From: Cheilinus undulatus
Lineage: Eukaryota; Chordata; Actinopteri; Labriformes; Labridae
Length of the DNA stretch: 64,000 nucleotides
NCBI RefSeq assembly: GCF_018320785.1
Contig: NC_054884.1
Span: 18,229,667-18,293,666, forward strand
Direction: 5' to 3'
The notes below the pieces were generated by a model. It saw only the letters and a list, made by a program, of their open reading frames with translations. It had not been told where the DNA came from and ran no database searches. Both the position numbers and the translations under genes were made by a program. Below, piece by piece: positions 53,810 through 64,000 of the stretch (positions are counted from its first letter, which is position 1; each line of letters begins with the position of its first letter).

Positions 53810-54950
53810 CATAGTTCTCAAGCTCTTTCAGGTTGCATGGGGATTGGGCTCTCCAGAACATTCACCTTGTTGTCTTTTAACAATTTACGTGTAATATTGG
53901 CTGTATACATTGGGTCACTGTTTTGCTGGAAATTAAATCTTCCCCCAAGCCTAGCTCTCCTGCAGACTGTGTAAGATTGTCCTCCAGGATTTTCCTATTT
54001 TTTTCTGCATTAATTTTACCCTCTACCTTTGCTGAGAAGCATCCCCACAGCATGATTCTGCCACCACTGTGCTTCACAGTGGGGATGGTGTGTTTGTGGT
54101 GATGTGCAGTGTTTGATGTCTGCCAAGCACAGCGTCATGTCTGATGGCCAAAAAGCATCATATTTGTCTCTCAAGATTTTTCTTCCACTTGAACATGGAG
54201 TCTTCCACATGCCTTTTAGTGACCTCGAGTCAAGATGTAATGAGTTTTCTTCAACAGTGGCTTTCTCTTTGCCACTCTCCCATAAAGCTTTGCCTGGGGC
54301 AGAACCTGAGCAACAGTTGTTGTATGCAGAGTCTCTCCCATCTCAGCTGCTGACGCTTGTGACTCCTTGTCTTCTTCGTTTTGGTGGCCTCTCTCACTAG
54401 TCTCCTTCTTTCACGGTCACTCAGTTTGTGAGGACGGCCTGATCTAGACAGATTTAACACATGCCATAACTCTGGGGGATGTACAGTGCCTTGGATAGTT
54501 TTTTTGTATCAATCCCCTGACTTATACTTTTAATAACCTTTTCTTTGAGTTGGTTGGAGTTTTCTTTTGTCTTCATGGTGTAATGGTAGCCAGGAATACT
54601 GATTAACCAGTGACTGGACCTTCCAGACACAGGTGTCTTTATACTTCAATCACTTGAGTCACATGTACTGTTCTCTAAGTGATCTCCATTTTACTAATTG
54701 GAGAGTACTACCACCAATTAGCTTGACTTGTATCGTATTGAATTAGGTCAGTCACTATAAAGGGAAAGGAAATGTAGGAAAGCATTTATTTTAAATCACA
54801 TATTTTTATGAATTGGCATTGTTTTATATAAATCTGTTTTCACTTTGGCATTAAAGAGGATCTTTTAGGGTAAAAAAAATCAAAGGGGGTGAATATTTTA
54901 AGGTTAAACAATGTCTCATTAAACTGAAATAAAATAAAGCTTTACTGCTT
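53810..54950 (-). mobile_element. Degraded Tc1-like transposon
   Basis: Minus-strand pieces read SRSGRPHKLSDRERRRLVREA (DNA-binding linker), then the 'KHSGGRIMLWGCFSA' block and 'NAEKNRKILEDNL'. Right of it, 'gtgaatattttaaggtt' near 54890 resembles a Tc1 end. It is related to the fragment at 640-1000. Confidence 0.75.
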
Positions 54951-55545
54951 TATTGAATTTAATTTCAAATACACTTTACAAGAAGTCAGAGCAGAACAGA
55001 AGCACTTCCTTGAAGTTGTAATATTGAACAATTCCTCCGAAGAACAGAGATTGAACTTTAACTCAGAAACATCTATGACTAATAAAGCACTGGCAGAAAG
55101 GGTGGAGCCAGCACCTGTTTGAGAGTTTTAAAAACAAGGTAGAGAAAGCTTTTCACCTTTTTTTTTTCTTAGTGTTTTGAGCCTAGGTAGAAGTTCACAC
55201 ACTAAATTTTCATTCTTCATGCCATTCATTTAAAACAATACAAAGTCACATGAAGGGGAGCCACATTAGTGTATGGAGTTCCCAAATAAAGAGAGATTTG
55301 ACAATGTGGTGAATCACATAATGTGCTGTATAAAACAGCATCAATCATTAACACAGATATGAGGGTAAGCTATCATGATAAACAGGTCTGAGTAGGGAGT
55401 GGGTGATATATATTCCTACGGGGCTGAGGAAAAGACAGAGGCAATATTGCACACATCGAAGCACTTTGCGGACCCTTGTTGCTGAACAAACAAATAACAT
55501 ACAATTGTTGTTATTACTAAAATACAGTGAGTGTGTACTGAGAGT

Positions 55546-58500
55546 ATGGCCCTGTGGACTGTATGGACACTCGTCATATGTGGAGTCCTGACCTGGCAAG
55601 GTGAGTTTTACTCTGAGATATCATTTATATTGTTTTTACAGAGTTAAGGTTTTGATTTGCTCTCCTTTGGGTTTTTTATTTTCTCTTTTTCTCTATTTCT
55701 TCAATTTTGTCTTATTCTATTCCTTACTGTCTCTTGTGCTCTTTGGTTTTTACTGATCATTGCTGTCTATTCCTTTGTAAAGCACTACATGTCTATGTCT
55801 GAAAGGTGCTATACAAATAAATAAAGTTGAAGTTGACTGGACTTATTAAGGTGTATTATGTGCATGTGATTATTATAATAATGACATTTCATCAAACACT
55901 CTGGTAAGTGTTACCAAGTGAAAGCCCACATGTTAAAGCTGATAGATAGACTGATATATATACTCGTATGTAGACTGATAAAAAGAGATAGAGTTACACA
56001 CACAGACACATCTCAAACATTAGAATATAACGTAAAAGTTCCTTTTTTTCCTTTGATTGACTTAAGACAGTTAAGTTTCCATTAGTCAAGATTCATCTCA
56101 TACAGAGTGAAATATTTAAAGACTTTGTTTTAATCTTGATTATTACAACTTAAAGCTCGAGAAAATAAAAAATCTATTTTTTCAAAATATTAGAATATTG
56201 TGGACCTGGCACCTGTAAAAGTTTGCTTAGCATTCATTCTCTCATTCAGTACACACAACCACAACCATCTGGAAGACTACCAGAAGACTTCATATTTTCA
56301 TCTGCTGAGAAATTTATGGAGATACTGATTTACTTTTCCAGCAGGTCTTAGCACCTGTCTACAGTGAATCCAAAACTATCGAAAACTGATTTGCTGACCA
56401 TGATGTCACTGCGCTTGAATTGCCAGCCAACTGGCTCGCCCTAAACACCCTAGAGAATCTCTGGGGAAATGTCAAAAGGAAGATGAGAGACACCAGGCCC
56501 CAAAATTACAGACGAGCTGAAGGTTTCTATCAGAGCAACCTGGGCTTCATAACAACTCAGCAGTGCCACGGACTGACTGGCTTTATGCCACATAGCATTC
56601 ATGCAGTAATTTGTGCAAAAGGAGCTCCAACCAAGTACTGAGAGCATAAATGAGCTTATCTCCAAAAGGTCAGGATTTCTGTATTATAAATCCTTTTTTA
56701 TATTGATGTTTGATATCTTAATATTTTGAAATGGTGGATTTCTGGTTTTGTGAGCAGTAGTCATCAAGATTAAAACAAATATAGTCTTGAAATATTACAC
56801 TTTGTAATGATGGATCTAGAATATATGGAAGTTCCACTTCTTTAATTAAATCACAGAAGAAAAACAAAACAAAAAACATAATATTGCCAAAAGTATTCGC
56901 TCACCTGCCTCGACTCACATATGAACTTAAGTGACATCCCGTTCTTAATCCATAGGGTTTAATATGACGTCGGTCCACCCTTTGCAGCTATAACAGCTTC
57001 AGCTCTTCTGGGAAGGCTTTCCAAAAGGTTTAGGAGTGTGTTAAGGGGAATTTTTGACCATGCTTTTAGAAATGCATTTGTGAGGTCACACACTGATGTT
57101 GGACGAGAAAGCCTGGCTCTCAGTCTCTGCTCTAATTCATCCCAAAGGTGTTCTATCGGATTGAGGTGAGGACTCTGTGCAGGCCATCCATGTCTTTATG
57201 GATCTTGCTTTGTGCACTTGTTACAACCCAGCTCGTTAAGGGTAAAAGGAAGTAACATAAAAACCAGATGGTGCTGGTAAATTAAAGTTACTTATTACAA
57301 AAATAAAATTGTGCTGAACAAAGATGAGGCAAAATAAAAGGAACGCTGAGTGCTGCTCGACTATTCACATTCATTACTCAGGTAAAAGCATAGATACTAG
57401 GGTTTAAAAAGACTTCTGTAGAAGTTGAAGTATCAACTCAAGCTTTTTACTCAAGTAAAAGTGTAAAAGTACTGGTTTCAAAACTACTTAAAGTATAAAA
57501 GTAAAAGTAATGTAAGGGGGAAAAAATGTCATTAAGGACAAAAGCTTAGGCAACGCCACAGGGGCCTATAGTGCACTACCCCACCTCCCCAAAAAACATT
57601 TTCTAAAGGTTGAAAAATTTGGGATGCACCCGTTTCAGCCGCATTTATGCCCATCGAAAATGAACACATTTTAATACAATGCAAATACATTCAAGAACCA
57701 TATATGTGTACTACCAACCTCCTCACTGGTGCTTGGTTGGGACATTTCGCTGGAGTTCTCTTGAGTCTCTACCACGGACATCTTCACACCAGGCTACATA
57801 TGTCTGCTATTTCCTTGCTGGAGTGTGACGTGATTTGTGTCATGTGCGCAGGTGCGATGGATCACATACAGTCCAATAGGGTGTCGTAATGGTATTATGT
57901 TTATACTTCTCATCCAACCACAATCAAATTCACTCTACCTGGATGGCGTGATTTATCTGGATAGGTTTTTGGTTTTTTATTTGTGGTTTTTTGAACGATG
58001 ACAAGCCGTAATGAAAACAAACTGAAATGAAATGGGAGTAACAAGGCTATTTTTAAAATGTAAGGACTAGAAGTAAAAAGTCGGCTGAAAAATAATTACT
58101 CCAGTAAAGTATAGATACCCAAAATTTCTACTTATATTGTATACAAAGTATTTGTACTTACACAGCAAAATTGCCAGTGTTAGATTAACACTGAGAGTGT
58201 TAAATCTAACACTAGAAAAGTTTTTATATGTGTCCACACTTCTGAGTGTTAATTTAACACTTTTCAAAGTGTTACCTTTTTCTTTTTTACACTGAACCAG
58301 TGTTACTCCAACACTGTATGGTGTTAAAAATTTACACCGAGTAGTGTTGATAGTACTCTACACTGGTGTTAGTGTTAAAAAAAATCAACTCTACTGGACT
58401 TCATGTAACTCTGTTGTGATAACACTAGTGAGTGTATTACAATTAACTCCAGTGGATATAGAAAATTATCTATTAATAACAAGATACAAGTCTCTCAAGA

Positions 58501-61500
58501 CAATTAAATCAGGTACACCTGATGTCATTGATTGCCACCTCACATTATACAACTGAAGCAAGGTGAGGTATTTTATGGCAACCATGGAGCAATGAAGCAG
58601 ACTTAGGGATAGGACATACTCAGAGTTGACAGACTGCATTCTCTTCACAAATCTGACAGAGTAATTTTCACAGTTAGGAAGTAATCAACCTAGCAGACAA
58701 CTACACTCCTGGTGCAAAAGTGTTAAATGTCAAAAACTTAACAACTCAAGATAATTCAAGAAACATGTGCAAGTGAATCCCAGCAGTGATCCCTGTACAA
58801 CAGGCAACATCTAAACACAGCTAAACATCTGAATACATCTAAAATACATCTATACATACTGCACAAAGGCATGATGGGAAAACTCTGCCCTCCAGATTTG
58901 AAAATGCAGTAGGCGGGGCTTGGATCAATTGACACTCTACAGTGTTAGAGTAACACTGGTGCACTAACACTGTCAAATAACTCCAACACTGAAGACCATT
59001 TACTCTGAGTAAAGCTGAAATAACACTCTGTGTTAAAATCAACACTGAAATGTTTAACACTGAGAATTTAAGACTCCAGTTTTTGCTGTGTAGTTACGTG
59101 ACACTTCTGCTGCTAACCAAACAAAACAGAATCTAAACTAGTATTTTAAAACTAACTAACTGTTTGGTGAAACAAAATGAACATAATTCTTAACTAACTA
59201 CACTTACTAACATCAAAAGAACAACACCCCTAAACCTAGTGTGACTAAACAAATATAACAAAACCTACATGTGAGTGTGTGCCTAAACTAAACTACTACC
59301 TGGACCCTCCATCAGATTGCCAGATGGAAAAGCACGATACGTCACACCAGAGAACGCATCTCCACTGCTCTAGAGTCCAGTGGCGGCGTGCTTTACACCA
59401 CTGCATCTGATGCTTTGCATTGCACTTGGTGATGTATGGTTTGGATGCAGCTGCTCAGTCATGGAAACCCATTCCATAAAGCTCTCTATGCACTGTTCTT
59501 GAGTTAATATGAAGGCCACATGAAGTTTGGAGGTCTGTAGCGATTGACTCTGCAGAAAGTTGGCGACCTCTGCGCACTATGCGCCTCAGCATCTGCTGAC
59601 CCCGCTCTGTCATTTTATGTGGCCTACCACCTCATGGCTGAGCTGCTGTCGTTCCCATTCACTTCCACTTTGTTATAACACCACTGACAGTTGACTGTGG
59701 AATATTTAGGAGCGAGGAAATTTCACGACTGGACTTGTTGAACATGTGGCATCCTATCACAGTACCACGCTGGAATTCACTGAGCTCCTGAGAGTGACCC
59801 ATTCTTTTACAAATGTTTGTAGAAACAGTCTGCATGCCGAGGTGCTTGATTTTATACACCTGTGGCCATGGAAGTGATTGAAACACCTGATTTACATTAT
59901 TTGGATAGGTGAGTGAATACTTTTGGCAATATAATTTATATGAATTATAGGTGCAAGCCGCAAAAACCTGCAAACACTTTCGTATTAAACAAAAAATAGT
60001 TTTGTCGATCTAAAAGACAAAAATGAACTTATGGAATACTTTGAATGGATATTGCACCAACTGTGGGCATATGATTATATTTTCAAGCCAAATCTGGCCT
60101 GTAGACATGTTGAATGTTCCTGATTCTCTTCTAAGAGCTGATGATGTACTGCTGGCATTTGGGTATTTATTTATATTTCAAATTTGGGTTTGTCCTGTCG
60201 TTCTCTGGCTTTAGTACCTGCAAAGAGGTGCTTCCAAATATTTAGTGCATTTCTTATGCCTTTAGAAAACCAGTATCGGGGCCTCATACTAGTCTTTGCC
60301 CAGGGCCTCCAACAGACTAAAACCACTCCTGCATGTGGTGATCAGTGGGTTTGATTTGTTTCACCCATTTCTCCTCGCATTAATCAATCAAAACACTCAG
60401 ATTTGCTCAGTAATGTTTGCATAGTACATCTAATCCTATATGCAGGAATCTACAGTTCTCAAATCCATGTAAAAGTTGTTTGTTTTGCTTTGAAAGACTT
60501 TGATATCATTTTTTTTAATTGCTCTGATATAAAAAGATGGAAGTAACTAGTGTACTTCTCTTTTCTACAGGGTTAAATGCTCAGGGTAAGTACAGCCATA
60601 TTTAATTTCAATCAGCCATATGAATTCTCTTATCAAGCACTGCAGCAATAAAATAATGGAACTATGCATATCTTTACCTCCAAACGAATACATGAATCTG
60701 CCTGATACACACATCTATGCTCTGTCAGACTGTGGTATAGCTCCTCTGAACACAAAGATAGTGGGTGGTGTGAATGCTTCAGCTGGGTCTTGGCCATGGC
60801 AGGTCAGCATGCACATTGGAGTCGGTTCGACTAAACAACACGTCTGTGGAGGGACCCTCATCAATGATCAGTGGGTCCTCACGGCAGCTCATTGCATTTT
60901 GATGTAAGAGACATTCATCTGGTCTTGTTTCATTTCTTGTTTTTACAAATCACACTTGCAAATATAAGAAGCCTTCACAGGTTGGAAGCATTGTTCCAAA
61001 AAAGTAAAATATTTAGTGATGTGTCTTGTACACAAGAAAATCTTAAACAATTGCCTACTTCTGTTTTGGTAGAGAGCTTGACTTTCATGGGATGTCACAT
61101 GAGCAGAGACCACTCTAAACAGTGGAGCAGTGCTTAGCACTGTCACCTCACAGCAAGAAGCTTTCTAGTTTAAATCCTACAGGGGCTTTCTGTGTGGAGT
61201 TTTTATGTTCTCTGTGTGTGCCTGGGTTCTTTCCAGAATCTCCTATTTCCTCCATGGACAGCAACATAAAAGATATTTCTTTCTTTCTTAACTATACAAA
61301 GTTTGAGGACAGGTGGGAGATAAAGCTATTATTGCATCTTTCTGTTTTCTGTCAATCATTGACATTAATGCCAGTTTTTCTTATACTGCTACCATCATTA
61401 CTAATGTTACAGCAATGTCTTTTACAATAGGAGATAAGCTTATGACCATGACAGCCACTAATTTGCTTAATTTGCATTTCTAATCTGCTTCCCCCTAACC

Positions 61501-63987
61501 TTTTACCCCTTTCCAACCCTAATGTGTAACAGTGTAACAAAGCTACACCACGAGTGCTGAGCTCATGGTGATTAGCGTTGGGTCTTTATGATAATACATC
61601 AAAGAGAACGATCCAGACCTGCCCACTTTGTAAAGAGTCTTGAGATAATATTGGTTATGAATTGGTGCTATACAAACACAGTTTTTATTGATTTTGTGGG
61701 AGTTTCCTGCAACCTATAACTGTTAGTGCCACAGTGACTGATTAGTACTAATGTCTGTATTTCTCTCTGTATCCAGAACCGACACCAGAGTTTGGACTCT
61801 CTACATGGGAAGAGAGACTCAGAGTGGCCCGAACAATAATGAGGTGAGCCGCTCTGTGTCCAAGATCATAGTTCATCCAGACTACAACAACACCATGTTC
61901 AACAACGACATTGCCCTCATGAAGCTGAGCAGTCCTGTTAGTTTCACGGATTTCATCAGACCCATCTGCCTAGCTAGTGACTCCAGCCAATTCAACAACG
62001 CCACCTTCTGCTGGGCCACTGGCTGGGGTCGACTTGGGGCAGATCGTAAGTATCAGGTCATGCAATTTCTCATTAAACCTCAGACAGAGCAAGGCCACCT
62101 TAAAGGGATACTTCAACATTTTGGCAAATTCGTCCATTGCCATAACTCCTATAGTCTTAGTAATAGGTTCGTTACCTTCAGTTGTTGGTGCAAGCTATTT
62201 TTAGATTGCCGCTGCCGAGTTCGGACCTGCTGTGCCAACTCAATGTAAGCAGATGGTATTCCGGCTTTCCCTCATCAAACCCATCAAATACACAATCCAA
62301 CAACTCAGCTTGCACCAACAACTGAAGGTAACGAACCTATTACTAAGACTATAGGAATTATGGCAATGGACGAATTTGCCAAAATGTTGAAGTATCCCTT
62401 TAAGGGGAGATAAAGGTGAGAACTATCTGCCATAGTAAATAGCCTTCTTAGAAATATAAACCCCTTTTCTTGAAACAGAATTAAAATGATTATCCATGAA
62501 TAAATACCCCCTGTGATGCATTGTGGGTATTTCAAATTAGTGGTAAATGGCTTCTTTAACAATCAGGAGTAGATGAACTGCTAACTAAAGGTGTGGCAGT
62601 GATTGGTGGGAAATAAATCTGGGGATATGTAGGCAGGATTTCCCCATGATGCCCTGGGACAGAGTGTTTCTAGTATGTGCTTAGATATGTTTAAATGTGA
62701 TCAGGTGAGTTTATATGTTGAATGTTGTACAGAGATTACTGCTGGGATTCCTTTGTTCATCTTTCTGATTGATTATTGTTAATTTTGATGGTCAACACTT
62801 TTGCACTATGAGTGAAAAGAAGACTTCCTGAAAATGAGTTTCACTCCCTGACTTACTTTTATAGTCAAAAATTGAACTATTTTCTGTTAATTTCATTGAT
62901 GAGAGAAAATCAAGAAAGTATGGAAACAAGTGTAGATACTTCCTGTGCAAGCATTGTTACAGGTGTTACTAATGTTTACCACTAATGGGAGGAAACCATA
63001 AACTACACTATTCATATTATTGTGCTATACCACTGCAAAGAAAGAATGAGCCATTTTTTACAAGCTGAGAATAATGGAAATTACATGTTTTTTAAAATAA
63101 ACATTAGGCTAAACAAAAAAAGTCCTGTTGAATCTACTTGAAAATGTAAGTAACTTTCACTTAGATTTTTTTGTTCTTGAACTAAAACAAAGAAGTAGTT
63201 TTTACAAAGACTTATCTGGTTAATCTACAAAAAAAATTGATGCAAAAAATTGCCAAGGTTTTTCTAAGTAGCTTGGGCTTAATATTTTTATCAGTGCAGC
63301 TAGCAATGCTACCGATCCAACACGCATGCATTGATATCATCAATAAATCACAACTGGGGAGGGCTCATTCTCTGGGTTTGTCAGGGGTCCAGCCAACTCT
63401 GTGAGCAGGCCTGGACAGAGTTGGCAAGGTGGTCTTCCTTGTTATTGCTAATCAGCAGGACAACTAGTCTGGTTCAGATGTAAATATTTTGATATACTGG
63501 ATTGCCATTAAAATACTAACATACTTATCTAAGAAATTTAAAGATGCCTTTTTAAAACTTGTTCATATTTGCTTTTTCATCATATTAGCATCATTGACTC
63601 AGGCATTTTCCTTAAAGCACAGGTATTCTGAGGCACTAGTTCAGGATTGTATCATCATGTTATCATGGTCTTGCCACAGAAAACTCAATCAACACCATTT
63701 ACACTTTGCGAAATGAGTACAACTGGAAATAAAACCTGATGTTTGGTTGTTTCCTTCACCCCACCATCAAAGCAGCTTAAACCTTTGCTAAAGAGTGGAA
63801 AATAAAAAGGTGTCTTGATTTCACGTTTTCTCCCACAGAGCCCAACCAAGCGTTTGATTCACTACAGGAGGTCCAGATTCCTGTCATCGGAAATAAGCAG
63901 TGTACCTGCAGTTACATAGAAATACCAGACGCAAAACTGACAGAAAAGATGATCTGTGCTGGAGAGGGGGGCAAAGGAGCATGTCAG
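55546..63987 (+). CDS. Trypsin-fold serine protease (copy 2), last exon outside window
   Basis: Five exons: 55546-55600, 60571-60585, 60729-60903, 61777-62045, 63839-63987. Their lengths (55, 15, 175, 269, 149) equal those of copy 1 exactly. Signal peptide [17 protein letters not shown]; microexon L-N-A-Q; propeptide DCG; activation site K|IVGG; catalytic His in TAAHC and Asp in NNDIALMKL. The Ser exon lies beyond the window. The segment before it reads GGKGACQ, so residue 189 is again Gly, not Asp. The coding exons are close to copy 1, and introns share patches too (for example 'ttgccattaaaatact' before exon 5), so it is a tandem duplicate. Intron 1 has grown to about 5 kb through transposon insertions. 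Confidence 0.87.
55720..55850 (+). repeat. Retroposon tail
   Basis: 'tttgtaaagcactacatg' and 'gtctgaaaggtgctatacaaataaataaagtt' form the widely dispersed 3' end of a fish LINE/SINE family. It lies in intron 1 of protease copy 2. Confidence 0.55.
55990..56870 (+). mobile_element. Tc1-like remnant with inverted repeats
   Basis: Inverted repeats of about 180 bases ('aagactttgttttaatcttgat' left; its complement 'atcaagattaaaacaaatat' right) bracket the C-terminal end of a transposase: [28 protein letters not shown], then QQCHGL and [13 protein letters not shown]. Everything N-terminal of this is missing. Confidence 0.8.
57370..58154. mobile_element. Nested MITE with 'actcaagtaaaagta' ends
   Basis: The left side has 'tttttactcaagtaaaagtg' and repeated 'aaagtaaaagtaa'. 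The right side has 'gaagtaaaaagtcgg', 'ttactccagtaaagtatag' and 'tatttgtacttac'. These are the inverted ends of a familiar fish MITE, inside the interrupted Tc1 element. Confidence 0.5.
58155..59095. mobile_element. Nested MITE with CAGCAAAA ends and 'agtgtta' arrays
   Basis: The left end 'acacagcaaaattgccagtg' and the right end 'cagtttttgctgtgta' are inverted repeats. Both arms are filled with 'gtgttaa', 'taacactg' and 'gagtgtt'. It has no coding frame of note and matches the family of 24590-24840. Confidence 0.65.
61085..61700. repeat. Composite retroposon fragments
   Basis: 'gctttctgtgtggagttttta', 'gtgcctgggttctttccag' and, at 61628-61685, 'aagagtcttgagataat...ggtgctatacaaacac' match the shared 3' ends of fish LINE/SINE families. 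They lie between exons 3 and 4 of protease copy 2. Confidence 0.5.
62100..62403. mobile_element. MITE with about 110-bp inverted repeats and TTAA duplication
   Basis: TTAA|AGGGATAC at the left and GTATCCCT|TTAA at the right bound a 304-bp element whose arms ('cttcaacattttggcaaatt' and complement) pair for about 110 bases. Both arms can be read as the same peptide, which is an artefact of the inverted repeat. TTAA duplication fits Kolobok or piggyBac types. It lies between exons 4 and 5 of protease copy 2. Confidence 0.82.
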
Positions 63988-64000
63988 GTACAGTTAAATC

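Larger units (their letters stand above)
56881..59937 (-). mobile_element. Tc1-like element with its core replaced by about 2.1 kb of other DNA
   Basis: The ends 'attgccaaaagtattcgctc' and 'gagtgaatacttttggcaat' are exact inverted repeats. Minus-strand transposase N-terminal sequence ([19 protein letters not shown], then [18 protein letters not shown]) lies at 59800-59655 and linker sequence continues to about 59300. C-terminal remnants lie at 56900-57230. The catalytic middle is absent; 57232-59290 holds unrelated nested repeats. Confidence 0.82.

Noticed and set aside
61977-62562. The same peptide readable on both strands ([11 protein letters not shown]...VVGAS) as a duplicated gene
   Set aside because: It is the two arms of a TTAA-flanked inverted-repeat MITE.

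Overview
This window looks like nuclear DNA from a teleost fish, probably percomorph-like, although the species cannot be named. Long introns with GT/AG splice sites separate short coding exons. The intergenic DNA is AT-rich and full of fish repeat families: Tc1-like transposons, hAT, Harbinger-like and TTAA-flanked MITEs, an RTE-type LINE tail, a tRNA-derived SINE and L2/Rex-like LINE scraps. I see no rRNA, tRNA, CRISPR array, virus-like gene or bacterial operon. Gene models were built by hand from splice-site phase, so exon edges are predictions.

Layout. (1) About 1-9400, minus strand: a Ser/Thr-rich protein with a very large first coding exon, then short symmetric phase-1 exons with an SxIP-type motif, a basic nuclear-signal-like patch and a coiled coil. 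Its 3' end lies outside the window. Its promoter has CCAAT boxes and a CHR-like element, so a mitotic or microtubule role is plausible. (2) 9949-14853, minus: a complete six-exon, about 1308-aa, very acidic protein resembling the apolipoprotein B receptor at both ends and carrying a partial capping-protein-interaction motif. (3) 14854-22258: intergenic DNA with two Tc1 remnants and MITEs. (4) 22259-36138, minus: two blocks of immunoglobulin exons. The upstream block is a signal peptide-V-C1-C1-transmembrane receptor. The downstream block encodes further C1-like domains, several without the usual cysteines. All junctions are phase 1, so the blocks could be one gene or two. (5) 36200-44400: repeats, including a roughly 145-bp AGCT-rich satellite apparently split by a 3.8-kb insertion. 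(6) 44440-64000, plus: two tandemly duplicated trypsin-fold serine protease genes, the second cut by the window end, with identical exon sizes and a 15-base microexon.

How the genes relate: the protease pair is a local duplication, and the first copy has a predicted GPI-type tail. The Ig block is receptor-like. The two left-hand genes are adjacent and co-oriented with only a few hundred bases between them. I see no operon-like co-function. The points most worth checking are the exchanged S1-pocket acid (Gly189/Glu226) of the first protease, the cysteine-poor Ig domains that follow a transmembrane exon, and a dispersed satellite that carries perfect DR1 nuclear-receptor half-site pairs.
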